This document shows, piece after piece, positions 23,417 through 35,480 of a stretch of 64,000 nt of DNA. The stretch's first letter is position 1. The number at the start of each line of letters is the position of its first letter. This stretch comes from Diphasiastrum complanatum (taxonomy: Eukaryota; Streptophyta; Lycopodiopsida; Lycopodiales; Lycopodiaceae). The notes beneath the pieces were generated by a model that saw only the letters and a program-made list of their open reading frames with translations, did not search any database and was not told the origin of the DNA. The translations under genes were made by a program, and so were the position numbers. The stretch covers positions 17,841,019-17,905,018 of the forward strand of contig CM055111.1 in NCBI GenBank assembly GCA_029204225.1, read 5' to 3'.

Positions 23417-24579
23417 GGATATCCATTCTAAGTATAGACCTTCTTTCTATGGTTTTATAATAGCCTTCATAATTGATATAAAACATAATATCCACATTGG
23501 ATGCTTCACTATTTCTTACATCAATTTTACATATCAAGATGTAACTAGAATATGAAGAACCAAATAGAATATAAATACAATGATTCCTCCATATTCTTTT
23601 GTCAAATGTATTGCAGAGGTGTTATCCATCTGCAAGACCAGAGGCTCGTTCCTTGTTTCATCCAATTCGTCCAGAAACTACCTTAGCCAAATTATCTCGT
23701 TGGCCATCTTTGCTGCTGCAATGTACTCTGCTTCATCGGATGACTGGGCCACAACGGTCTGCTTTTTGCTAACCCAGAGAACTACTGCTCTTGATGAGAC
23801 GGTGCATCCCCTTGAGACACTTTTACAATCGTTCTTTAGGGATGCCCAGCTAGCATCACTATAGGAAAGCATCTTGAAACCTGCATCACGACAATAACAC
23901 AACCCGTAATCCCTCGTCAATTGAAGATATTGCAAAATTCGTTTTGCAATCTTCCAATGTGTCAAGCTTGGATTCGTGCAGAATTGGCTCACCCTGAACA
24001 CTGCATAAGCGATATCAGGACGTGTGTTGTCTGCAAGGTACATCAGTGAATCTATCAGCTTCCTGTAAGGTGTGAGGTGCATCTGTTTTCTCTCTTCCTC
24101 AGTCTTGGGACAATCATCGTTTGTCAACACCGTTCCTGCGAGCATTGGAGTATTCACTCCTTTGCAGTTCAGCATCCCAAAATCCTCTAGGATTTTTTGG
24201 GTGTATCTGGACTGATGAAGGTATAGCTTACCTGCCTCATAGTTCCGTTCAATTTGCAAGCCTAGGTAACACTTGGCTTCTCCCAGATCCACAATCTCGA
24301 AATATTTCGAGATGTCTGTCTTCACTTCAGCAATCAGCTTCTCACTCTTGCAAAGAATCAGAGTGTCATCCACATATACAACGACAATGATGATCTATCC
24401 ATCAGTGACTCTGACATACACATTAGAATCAGCCGACAGTGGCTTGAATCCTAATGATTTCAGGACTTAATCCTTCTTCTTGTACCATTGTCTGGCTGAC
24501 TGTTTCAGACCGTAGATATTTCTATGCATTTTGCATGCATAATCAGGAAGTGAATTTGAGACATATCCTAGGGGTTGTG

Positions 24580-25597
24580 ATGAGAATTAGATTCATGTAT
24601 CGCGATTTGGATTTTGCAGTCGCAAAGCTTTCATGATAGGAACCACGATCCTCTTGCAACTGGGATGGAGTTCAGATGCAATCACTGGACACTGTCAGCT
24701 GAATCACTCCTACAATCCTCCAGAATGTAGTTTGGCTCTGCTGATCTACATTTATAAAATAATGCAGCATTCAATATAGTTTCAACCAAGGTGAGGAATT
24801 AAAAAGAACAAGAAAAACTCAGACACACGATTAACAGCAGAAGCATTTGCATTCGAGATCTGACACAACAAGAGATATTATCTATATTGATCTTCCTCTG
24901 CTTTCTTCAAGCACTGCATACAAATCCACGGAGTGCGTTGGTGTGGGAGAAACATGGTTCTCTCACGAGTAATCGTCTTGCTTTACTAGCGGACAATTAG
25001 ATCTCTATGGATCCTGATCACAGAGCTCGTCTCGCATGCAGGCAGACTTGTTGTCTGTATTTCATCTTGATTGCTTACTAGCATCAGACTACTACATTAC
25101 ACTGTATGTGTATTCTATTGATCTATATGTCAACTATCATCTAGTAAGTATGGTCGCTCTATGTAAATCTGAGATTATAGTGATTAAGCATCTACAACTA
25201 ATCAGAGAATTATAAGAGTGGCATATTAGCCATGACCTAAAATGTATCTGCTGATGTCATACCATCAGATCAGATATTTGTACTTCTGGGTACTTGCATG
25301 ATCCTACTGGTGCTCTTGGGAACGTGCAGGCAGGAGAAAGTTTCGTTTTCGTCGTTGGTTTTGTTTTGGTCATTTGCATTCTCTTGTACTGGACCGCAAA
25401 AGATTCTCGTTCATGAATCTTTCGTGTTCGCGAACCGTTCATCTTCGTCTTCTTTGACTTTCGTGTTCACGAACCGTTCGTCTTCATTTTCTTTGACTTT
25501 TGTGTTCGCAAAACTTTTCGTGCTTCGCGTCTCCAGATCTTCGAGTTCGCAAATGTCTTTGTCGGGTTGAGGGCTGAAAGCTAGCAAGGTTTTGTAA
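24580..25597 (-). mobile_element. Insert within Copia-2, LTR-like
   Basis: Non-coding sequence lying between two RT parts of Copia-2. On the minus strand it looks like a long plant LTR (a TATAAT-containing promoter-like region and an AT-rich 3' half). It also contains about three degenerate 39-bp tandem units at 25421-25530 (TTCGTGTTCGCGAACCGTTC pattern). No clean target duplication was found, so solo-LTR identity is only inferred. Confidence 0.35.
25421..25530. repeat. 39-bp tandem repeat, about three units
   Basis: Units share TTCGTGTTCGCGAACCGTTC and TTCTTTGACT; the third is degenerate. It is unusual in its CG content compared with its surroundings. Confidence 0.7.
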
Positions 25598-28500
25598 TTA
25601 GACCTCTTCGTCTAGCTCACCATGCAAGAAGGCTATCTTCTCGTGCACAACGTGGATCATGAGGTCATAAGCTGTTGCATATGCAAATAACAGACGTAGG
25701 GACAAATGTTTGACGACAAGAGAGAAGGTTTCAGAGTAGTCAATGCCATATCTCTGAGAAAATTCCTTCACTACCAGTCTTGCCTTGTATTTCATGACAT
25801 TCCCATCTAGTCTATATTTGAGCTTGGAAATCCATTCACATTTGACAGTCTTACGCTTATTTGGTAATGGTTGCAACGTCCATACTTGGTTCTTCCTCAT
25901 GGACTCCATCTCTTCGTTCATGGCTTGGATCCATCTGTCCTTCTCTAGAAATTCAGTCGCTTCCTTGAAAGTCTGTGGTTCACCACTGAATTCATAGAAC
26001 TCTTCTGATGTAGTAGAGGAACTACTTGGCACGTATCTTGTTGGCGCTCTTCGTGGTCTTGTCGACCTTCTAGGAGATCCTCCTAGGACAACAATGCCTT
26101 TGTCTTTGTTTGCTTTGCTGGGTCCGGAACCATCTTGGTTTACAGGAACTGTAGCAGTAAGCTGCCTCTCGAATCTTTCATCTTCAGATTCGTCACTCGA
26201 ACGGGAAGTGACTCAAAAATTTTTATTTTTGTGTTCATCTTCTCCTCCCTCTATCACTGGCGGCAGGTCATAGTACTGTCTTTTCAGAACTTCATAGCTG
26301 ACAGGATCGTCATTGGCCATTGTCCTGCTCTCATCAAATCTGACATCTCTCATTGTTCTCACAATGTTCGTGTCTGACATGTGGACTCTGTAGTATGACA
26401 AAATGTTGTCATAACCTACCGGAAATCCCTGCTCGGCTTTCTCATCAAGCTTCTTTCAAAGCTTATTAGGAATATGTGCATAAGCTGCACAGCCAAAGAT
26501 TCTGATGTGAGACAAGTTGGGCTTTCTACCCCACCATAACTCATGTGGTGTCATGTGAGGGACACCAGGCTTTTCTGTCTTGTTCTGGATGTATGCGGCT
26601 GTAGCTACTGCTTCAGCCCACAGTACCCTTGCAGCCTTCGAGTAGGCCATCATGCATCTGACAACTTCCATCAGGGCCCTGTTCTTTCTTTCTACAACAC
26701 CATTGTGTTCCGATGTGTAGACTGCAGTCCTTGTATGAATGATGCCACAATCATTGCAGAAGTCAGTAAAGCGATTCGAGATGTATTCGTCACCTCGATC
26801 TGTTCTGGTCTACTTAACCTTGTTGCCTGTATATCTCTCAGTCCAATTCACATATTCTATGAATTTATCAAGTGTTTCAGATTTATTTTCAATAAAATAT
26901 ACTTAGGCGAATTTACTATAATCATCAATGAAGGTTATATAATATTTGGACCTCCTATTGAGATCATATTGGAAGGCCCACATATGTCAAAATGCACTAA
27001 CTCTAGAATCTTGATCGTTCTGTAGGAGTCTTTGATGAATGGAGTGTGTGACATCTTACTCTTCAAACATGCATCACAGGTGGTCGAACTAGTTGCATTC
27101 AAGATGCTGACCCTTGTTATTGCTCCATGATGGCTTGCTTGGTAAAGTGCCATTGAGTTCATGTGGTAGAGTCTCCTGTGCCACAGAATCTATGGCAAGT
27201 CATCATGAGTCTGATGCACCTGATCTGTAGGTAGGCATACCTTCAGATGACATAGACTACCTTTCCTTCTGCCTTGAGTGATCAGAGCATTGTACTGGCA
27301 TCAACCATGTTGCATGCTTCATCAAAAAATATCATACGCATTTCTGCATTTGCTATTCTTGCTACAAAAAGCAAGTCTTGCTATAGTGTAGGCATGAACA
27401 AAACGTCTTCGAGTCGTCTGTCTCTGTCATTGGTGTTGAGCCACAGTGAACCAATATCGTTCACTTGATGTTTAGATCCATCTCTAAGAATTATGAATCT
27501 TGAAGGATCTGCACTTCTAAAATCAGACATGATTTGTGTTGATGTCATGAAGTCTGAGGTGGCTCCTGAATCTAGGATCACCTCATGTGTGTAAGATGTT
27601 GATGCTGCACACATGTCTTCACAAATATAGACGGTCGAACAGTTTTTGTTCGGTCTTTCTTTGCCCATTTTTGAGCTCTCAACCTCCTCGACATAGGATG
27701 AACTGTTGTTATTCTCATGTCTGTTCTGCGTTGATTTGTTTCTCAGGTTCTGCTGGCAATCCATGGCTGCATGACCCTTCTTGTGGCAGTGGACACACTC
27801 AATTTCTGGATTGATCCATCATGTATCAACCGTGTGCCCGTCTCTTCTGCATCTCACACAAGTCTTCTTCTCTCCACCTTGCTGCTTCAACCTCCCTTTG
27901 CTCTTCTAGTAGCCTTTGCTGGTCCTCTTTGCTTACTGATCACGATCCTGCCTCTGATTTGACTCCCTCTTAGGCATAAATTGTTTCTTGGATTTTTCTT
28001 TGTTGCCGTCGAGGGCCTGGTCAGAACCATCTTTGTGATCAAGATGTTCTCTCGCCTCGACTTCCTCTCGAATTTTGACAATCGCCTTTTTGAGGTTCAT
28101 GGTAGGATCTTTCGCGAGCAGGGTCCTCGTTGTCTAGAATGATCTGGGTAAGGATCTCAACTGGTAAGTGAGCTGCTTCTCAGCTGACACTGCATTCTCT
28201 GCTCCAGAGTTATGTAGTGATAGAAACAAATCCTTCATCTTCCTTACGAAATAAGTGAGGTCTTTCCCATCCCACTATAGATTTGTCAGCTGATCTTCCA
28301 ACATCATGATTTGACTTCTTGATCTCGTTTGAAATTTTGTAAGTAGTGCATGCCACATCTCCTTAGCTTTGGAGAGTGTAGCCAGGTCAAGTGTGAGACT
28401 ATCTTCGATGGATGAAGATAGCAAGGCTACTGCCTTGTCGTTTTTCTCCCTCCACTCACGTATCTCCTTGTCTAATGTCGTAGGCATCTCTTCTGTGCCA

Positions 28501-28743
28501 TCCACCTGGGGGAATAAACCTTCGCCCTTGAGTATCAGTGATGTTTTACCTTTCCAAGCTAGAAAGTTAGATCCTGAAGAATCAAGAATTGTACAGATCT
28601 TGTTCTGTATGCTGCTGATTGAAGCCATTGCTTCTGAAGTCTGTTCTATTGTTGATGGTTGTTCGTCTGAATGCTTGGCCTCCTGGATCTTGATAGCTTC
28701 TTGGCTATGTCATATTATGACAATAGAGAGGCTCTGATACCAC

Positions 28744-29109
28744 TGAAGGAAGAGATTTAATGAGTAATCACTTCACCCCCATGCCATGGTAAACGAATGC
28801 AAGAGAGGAGGGGCTCTTGGCTCAAGGATAAAAAAATCCAATAGGTAGATGGGCGAGTTTCCACTAGTATATTTTCTATCCCAAGAGGAGAGAATATTTC
28901 TCTTAGGATCCACGCGTAACTTGAATAAGCAATTGACCTCCTTGCAGTCAAATACCATGCAAGTGCTCATATGTCCAATTATAGGTCTAGGCCCTCATAT
29001 GATCATTAATTACTTTATCGGCCAAGCCCAAAATGACAAGGCATAACTAATAACCACATACACTGGAGTGACTGGCCATCCATGTAAGAAATTATTCTAA
29101 ATCCCTCAT
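28744..29109 (-). repeat. Copia-2 5' LTR
   Basis: Begins TGAAGG next to the primer site and ends CCCTCA, giving a short terminal inverted repeat TGARGG. The outer edge is set by where the next copia fragment starts being recognisable (about 29130). Confidence 0.55.
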
Positions 29110-29129
29110 ACTGGATATGGACGTAATAG

Positions 29130-30180
29130 TAAAGCAAAGTTTGTACCTTCAACTTGCTTGCCTTTCTCATCATATGGAAGCCTAGATGGCTTTTGTCTTT
29201 CCCTTGAGGATCTTCTTAGAACTTGACTTGGAGATGCATCTCCACCATCACCATCCAAAGAACCATCTTTAACACCATCAGAAATGCTAGATTGATCAAC
29301 ATCAATAACATCAATCTTCTCCACAATCTCCTCTTCAAAGACAACATCCTTAGAAATGTGAACTTTCTTTGACTTACGAATGTAAACCCTATAAGCTTTC
29401 ATTACTTCACTATAGCCAACACATATTCCCTTCAAGAATCCAAAAGATGAGTTGACATAGCAAGTACTACCAAAGATCTTCAAATGCTCCAAACTTGGCT
29501 TCTTACCAACCATATAAGTCTTCATTTGAGTATCTAATGAAAACAAACTTAGTATACATCAAAGCTTCACCCCATAAGACTTACAAAGATTGCATTCACC
29601 CTCATGATTTGGCTCTTTCAAAAAGACTGATCTTCCTCTCTTCCAGACTATGTACAGCCTTTGAGTTTGAAAGATCCCTCTTGATCCCATGTGCCACACA
29701 AACATCTTTGAACTTTGTTGATAGGTCTTCATTTGCCAACTTTAAGCACTTGATCTTCACTGTTGAATTGACTCTCCACAACATTCTTGAACTTGAGAAA
29801 GACATCAAGTATGAAATCCTCACTCTTTAGAAAAGTCCAAAAATATCCACTAAAGTCACCAATGCAAGTTTAATGCAAGTTCACAAACATCTTTGCTCTT
29901 CCATTACTCAATGCACTCTTACAATGCACATCCAAATGTATTAAATGAAAATGCATCTTAGATGTTGAGCTAGATCTAATAATAAGACAAACTTTCTAAC
30001 TTTGACATTGAACAAAGCTCACCAACTTGTTTCTTTGCCTTCAAACCACCATGGTTAGAACTTGAAGAAACATGAAGTTTATACCCACAAAGCATTGCTA
30101 GCTTATGAACCAGAACCTGCAGAAATACATGGGAACTACCAACAGGCAAAAACTGTAGATAACCACAATTGCAATGCAAA
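29130..30180 (-). mobile_element. Copia fragment (Copia-3), integrase region
   Basis: Minus strand: a linker with SRERQKPSRLPYDEKGKQVE, integrase C-terminal region (LEHLKIFGSTCYVNSSFGF, VGYSEVMKAYRVYI) and, near 29990-30060, a diverged pre-integrase region. It is related to Copia-1 but clearly distinct. No LTRs are seen; broken many times. Confidence 0.7.
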
Positions 30181-31270
30181 CGACTTTAAAAGAGTCTAGC
30201 CTATGGTCCAATGCGAAGTAAACCAAAGGCCACCGCCAAGCTGGAGCTTGCGGTCACCTATGAAACAAACACAAAGCAGTCCACGAAGGAAGCTGACTGA
30301 AGGCCACCACAAGGTTCACACTAACGATTTACAATGTTTCACCCCTCTCGAAAAGACGAACCGCCCGAGCACCGCATAAGCTTCTACTATGGTCTATCTG
30401 CGGTTGCTTGCCAAAGGTCTCAGGCTCCGAAGAACCTTCACGACCTTAGAGACACCGCAAGGAAATGATTACGGTCACATACGACTCACAGATGGCTGCA
30501 AAAGTGGCGGATCTTCATGACCTAAGTACCATGCAAGATCAACGAAGTACCAACATGGAGAACAGACTCCATGGACGACGACAACGACAATGCACAATTG
30601 GAAATCATTAGAATGAGCTTAACCAATTTCTTGTAATCAAATGATTAGTATAAACTCCCTTCTCTCTGTTCCTATATAAACAGGATGAACGTGGGAGATG
30701 TGCTGGCTTTTTTTTTAATGCTTCAATGTTAGTCACGAAGTAGCAGACACACATTGTCATACAAACAAATATAAAATGAGCGGTAGCTAGTTCCTCATAA
30801 GAGAGAATACCTCTCTTGCGCCGACGTGCTGATCTGGGAAACAAACAGTGCCTGAAAATGTTGTTGTAAAAAAAAAAAAAAGTTGCAACATTTTCTATCT
30901 ATGGTGTGTAATCTGTGAATGATTTTGATGCCTACTTACAATAGATATATTTTCTCTGTTATCAAACATTATCTACTGTTCATAAACTTGTCGGTTCTTT
31001 TCTCAAAATTGGCTGCTACAACATTCATGACTAGGGCTCTTTTAAATAACCGATTTCTCTGCATATACACTAGGTTACCATATATTAGTAAAACAACTTT
31101 GTACATGTGAAATTTTAGCATGGCTATGCCGACTATTTTTACAACTAGCTGAAAAGCCGCAAAACATTTTTACAGACCATTTTTCTATGGCCGCAAACTT
31201 CTCTCTAGCCTCATTAAGGTTGGGCTGGGGCCTGTGAAAGTACAGTACTTTAAGGACCAAAAATGAATCT
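30181..31270. other. Unassigned stretch with a core-promoter-like region
   Basis: The part 30181-30640 is less AT-rich than its neighbours and holds no recognised gene. A promoter-like segment follows, then a (T)9 and an (A)14 tract (near 30710 and 30870). It may be an LTR of an unrecognised family or a dead host promoter. Confidence 0.4.
30622..30680 (+). promoter_or_regulatory. CCAAT plus TATA core-promoter-like sequence
   Basis: ACCAATTTC near 30622-30630 is followed about 45 bases on by CTATATAAAC (30672-30681), a strong match to the plant TATA consensus. No coding region with a recognisable product starts downstream on the plus strand. Confidence 0.35.
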
Positions 31271-31274
31271 TAGA

Positions 31275-31690
31275 AGATCCACAAGAGAGATTATGTGCTT
31301 GCTTAACAATGCATAAAAAACTAGACAATAAATCTTGATCTGGATTAGCAATTTGACACATAACGAGTATGGATAATCAATAAACAAGATCAAAGACCCA
31401 AATTTGAGTCCAAACGTGTGTACTACAGGCTATAGTATGGCCGATTTGGTTTAATTTGGATCACAAAAAACCAATGTACATAGTGAACTAGCTTGAGATT
31501 GCCAATGAGCTCCAAAAAATTTTCTATCTTCTCACTATGGGAGCTTGGAATACATAGCAATTTAATTCCTTCTTGAAGTTAGATGGATTTCCAACATGTA
31601 ATAAGGAAGTTAACTCACCCTTCTTGCCCTAAAATGAAACCCTAGCCTAGATCCTAGATCTAGCCTTGGAAACAATAATGTATCTATATA
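31275..31690 (+). repeat. Dispersed LTR-like repeat R, copy 1
   Basis: Matches 37958-38440 in the same orientation and 49945-50438 inverted. Shared blocks include TGCTTAACAATGCATMAAAAA, GATCAAAGAYCHARAWYYRR-like text, CTTCTCACTATGG and GCCCTAAAATGAAACCCTAG. Length and dispersal fit an LTR family; beyond it lies a copia linker on the minus strand. Confidence 0.7.
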
Positions 31691-31739
31691 CAATTCTAAG
31701 ACCTGATCTTAACATCAGAAATGAATCATATTCAGGTGT

Positions 31740-32660
31740 AGAAAATGACTAATGAACACCTAAAGATGATGACATAATCTATCACAATATCCAAGATAGA
31801 GCTTCTTTGATCTTGATCTCCTCCAAGATGAATTGAAGAGTCTTGATTCTTCCTTGCACCTTTGCACTTGATTTTTTCCATGTTGAGTGAAGATGCATGA
31901 ACTTGAAACTTTCTCCTCCTTGATCTTGATGCTTCTCTTTGAAGGAAATCTGATGTCTCCATGTCTTGTGAAAGTCACATTGATCAAGATCACAAAACAT
32001 GTACTTGCCACTATTACCAAGATTTATCATGCTAAAATGACTAGTCCACAAACCATCAAAAGTAAGCATGATTTTTCTAATCTTGTAATTACAAGTGATC
32101 TTGAACTTCATGAGGCTACATACTTGCTTATGGATATATAAGTGTCCTTCAAGGATGTTTCACTTATTCTCATAAGAAGCTTACAATTTGCCTCTCCAAA
32201 AGAAAAAACACATGTTTCAAAACAATGAGTGATTAACTCATTCTTGCTCTTCCTAAATATGAGAGCACTCATTTGATCAAACAACCAATTTACTCTTAAT
32301 TGGTTCATAACAATTTTTGGATCACTAAGACATAAAAACTTGTTCTCAAATGAGTCATTACACATCTTATCTTCAACTTCCTTCTTGATGAAGCCCTCAA
32401 GTTGCCTCATGTAGTTCTCATAGCATACCTCGGTATGCCTCATGTAGATCGCATAGCAAAATGGTTCATCAAGCATTGAAGTAAGAAAAGTGTTGAAAGT
32501 GAATGGCTGAGAATCTTCCCCTTGATTACCTTTGCCAAGATAAGTGAGCCTTGAAGGCTCGGCCCTTGCCTTTGTGGATCTTCTTGGAGCACTTGACCTT
32601 TGAGGTGGATCCTCAAGATCTCCATCACTTCGATATACTATAAACAATGATAGTTATATA
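31740..32660 (-). mobile_element. Copia fragment with non-RT filler
   Basis: Near 32440-32640 the minus strand has a copia integrase-RT linker (RRSTKARAEPSRLTYLGKG) and a short RT-like phrase (MRQLEGFIKK). From about 32380 downwards the sequence is not recognisable as RT, as also seen inside Copia-1. It is a remnant with several breaks. Confidence 0.5.
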
Positions 32661-32736
32661 TCTTTTAGTGATATAGAAGATATTTTTTATTTGAGAGAAG
32701 AAGTCTTTTCTAGTTACGATGATCTTGAAAACAAGA

Positions 32737-33250
32737 TTCAGCAACTTATGACTTCAAGATCCACATTGTGGATGAGAAGACAACCTTATTGCATGGCGAA
32801 TTAGGCAAAGAGGTCTACATGGATCAACCCCCAGGATATGTCTCGAATTCACTTCCTGACTATGCATGCAGAATGCATAGAAACATCTACAGTCTAAAAC
32901 AATCAGCCCAACAATGGTACAAGAAGAAAGATCAAGCCCTGAAATTATTAGGATTCAAGCCTCTCTTGGCTGATTCCAATGTATATGTCAGAGTTACAGA
33001 TGGGTAGATCATCAGTGTGGCTGTGTATGTGGATGACACTCTGATAAGTGAGCAGCTAATTGCTGAAGTAAAGGCAGACATCTTGAAACATTTCGAGATC
33101 GTGGATCTGGGAGAAGCCAGGTGTTACCTAGGCTTGCAAATTGAAAGGGACTATGAGGGAGGTAAGTTATACATTCACCAGTCCAGATACACCCAGAAGA
33201 TCCTAGAGGACTTTGGGATGCTGAACTGCAAAGGAGCGAACACTCCAACT
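32737..33250 (+). mobile_element. Copia reverse transcriptase fragment, Copia-2 family, plus strand
   Basis: Plus-strand RT with HGELGKEVYMDQPPGYVSN, NIYSLKQSAQQWYKKKDQAL, VYVDDTLIS and YLGLQIERDYEGGKLYIHQS. It is very similar to the Copia-2 RT near 24100-24570 but inverted. It ends abruptly at a hairpin. Confidence 0.85.
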
Positions 33251-33275
33251 CAATTAACATCAAAAATGTTAATTG
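33251..33275. repeat. Perfect 10-bp inverted repeat
   Basis: CAATTAACAT and ATGTTAATTG flank a 5-base CAAAA loop. It sits exactly where the copia RT fragment ends, so it may mark a rearrangement breakpoint. Confidence 0.7.
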
Positions 33276-33600
33276 GGTCTAGCTTATTCCGATACTCATC
33301 CAAAGCTGAAAAAACATTGTTTTCAAATGTTTTTAGATATTCTAGGATATATATATGCAAAGATCATGTAACAACATGGATATAGTTAGTTTGCACATTG
33401 AGCTTATTCTGAACAATGGCAAGAGCAAAGATACCTTTTTGGTGCACTGTTAGTTTGGCCCAAAAAGTGTTTAGGCTAGAAAAAATCCAAGGGCATTCCC
33501 ATTGTTCTTTTGTATAACCAAAAAGTTTAGGTAAAAGAAGGTAATCCATTCTTCACTGGAGTTCTGGACTATTAAAAGGTAGAAGAAAAAATGTTAGTTC
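33276..33600. other. Short unassigned stretch
   Basis: No recognisable gene or repeat. Just beyond it (about 33620-33690), the minus strand has a scrap with SGVVERKNKVV like a copia integrase. Confidence 0.4.
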
Positions 33601-33689
33601 TTGTTGGAATGTCTGAAATTCTGTCTTTAGTAGTGAATACACTACCTTGTTCTTCCTCTCGACAACTCCACTATGTGATGCTTCAGCCT

Positions 33690-35480
33690 GCTACAAAATG
33701 ATTGCTAGAGTTATTGGTTGGTCTAAAGAAGCTATGTCACTGGTTGCTTTTGGCTTCACAGCATCCTCAGGGTCAGTCTACATGTCTTGATCTTTCTGGA
33801 TTTACTTAAAAACAATATCTGTCTAGATGGCCTTCTCTGATGTATCTTTAGCTGGCTCATCCATCTGCGTAGACTGGTCTTGGCGCTGGACATGTTCTTT
33901 ATCTTCAAAATTTTGGATTTGGCTTGATTGAAACTTAGCCTCTTCCAGTTCTTCTTTCAATTTCTCATATAAAACCATCTAGGGTTGCAAATATTGCAGT
34001 TGGAAGGTCTGGATAATTTTTTCTTGAATACCTTTCCAAGTTGTTGGGTCGATCATGTATCTCCCATGAGATACACAAGCTCCCAATGTGATTTCGGCAC
34101 TTATCCACCATAGAATTGTCTCTTCGGCTTGTTTCTTATAGATTTGGTTGCCTTTCCTCAACAGAGTCTGTAGAATTCTATAGCTAGGCAACAGAGTCCT
34201 GAAGCTGCTTTAATTTGCTTGGGCACTCTCCTTGTTAGTAATGGCATTGCTGAGTTTGTCGCTCAGCTCCTCGTTACTACTCTGCAAAGTAGCTCGTGCA
34301 TGTCTTTCCTCCTGCAAAAAAGCCTGCAGGGTCTGGATATGCTACTTGAGCATTAGATTTTCATTTTCAAAAGCATTGGACTACTCTTGAATTGCTTCAA
34401 GTACCTCCAGCGTAGCATCATGTCTACCTTTTGCTTCTTCGAGGGCTGTATCTTTCTTGATCAGCTCTGCTTGGGCTGCTTCAAGCTCTTTGCTCTTGTG
34501 TGATAGCTTAGCCTTGATTTCTTTCAGCTCCTTATTCTTCTGGATTAGGTATGTTCAAATGGAATCATATTTTGATCCAAGCTTCCTTGAGACTTTCTCT
34601 AGGCTGGCAAAATGTTGAATGGCTGTCTGTGTGTCTGACAACAATGTACCAAAAGTCTTCACATATAATTTTTCATCAAGAATTGGTGCCTCGACATCAC
34701 TTTCACTTTTTTGCTGAATATCAAAAATTTGTTCTTCTTCTTGTGTTGGCTCCTGCTAGATATCTTCTTGGTTCTGCTCCTGCTAAACAACATTTTTTGT
34801 TTTTTCTTCCATTTCTTGGCTCCTTTCTGCACTGGAAGGTGGCTTATATTGCGATGACAGAGAGGACATCTTAACCGAGCTCCCTTGGTGTTGGCTTGAT
34901 GATGATGATGCCATCTCTATAGTGGTTGCCTTTGATGCTTGCATTTGGAAATCAGCCTCAACTGAAGGGGTTAACCCTGGCAGCACCGGTGCAATTCTAA
35001 TATCTTCCTACATAGTTAACACACTGGCATGCATACATAGAATACCAAACTGCAAATCAAGCCTAGAAAATTGATTAATCTTTACTAACTGACAGAATTG
35101 CTTAAAAGCAATCTATCCAAAGGCAATGGATTCTCTGTTCAGGGCTCTCAGCAGGTATCTCATATCCATGTTAGAAATGGTATACTCTTCCTCCAATAAG
35201 AAAAAAGAAGTAAGCGCACAAAGCTTTTGAGATTGGGGTCTCTGATACAAGAGAGTTTATGTCATGTTTTCTCGAGATAAGCTTTTTCCTGAAAAACTCC
35301 GCTCTCAGTGATGAAGTCGGGCTTTGTAATAGGCATACTGTCGTCCATAGGCAAACCTAAGGCACGATAGTAAATTCCTTCTGTAATAATGATCTCTTGA
35401 TTCTAGACAGTGGTGGAAATATGTCCTTCCTCTGTCTCGCTCAGATTTCGAATCAACTCATGGCACACATCCGTAAGGAT
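33690..35480 (-). pseudogene. Coiled-coil reading frame downstream of gypsy integrase
   Basis: On the minus strand, after the gypsy integrase tail, open patches continue for about 1.8 kb. They show a part with LGLPMDDSMPITKPDF (near 35320-35370), a Ser/Gln-rich part (34783-34986), a heptad-rich coiled coil (KNKELKEIKAKLSHKSKELE near 34450-34540), and a Gln/Asp/Lys-rich tail. No membrane segment or known domain is recognised. It may be an additional frame of the gypsy element or an adjacent captured gene. It is broken many times. Confidence 0.4.

Larger units (their letters stand above)
23590..29109 (-). mobile_element. Ty1/copia element (Copia-2), broken
   Basis: Minus-strand element with one recognisable LTR (28744-29109) and an adjoining tRNA-Met primer site TGGTATCAGAGCC (28730-28742). 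Parts in order: gag from 28628, zinc knuckle CVHCHKKGHAAMDC (near 27770-27790), protease ILDSGATSDFM (near 27570), integrase (26456-27162), linker and RT (25598-26400 and 24100-24575, with YVDDTLIL), and RNase H (23640-23960, SYSDASWA and SSDEAEYIAAA). No matching second LTR is seen. A block of about 1 kb interrupts it at 24580-25597. It is broken repeatedly and looks older than Copia-1. Confidence 0.85.

Noticed and set aside
31275-31690. Repeat R as a MITE
   Set aside because: No terminal inverted repeats were found; length, dispersal and copia neighbours fit LTR debris better.
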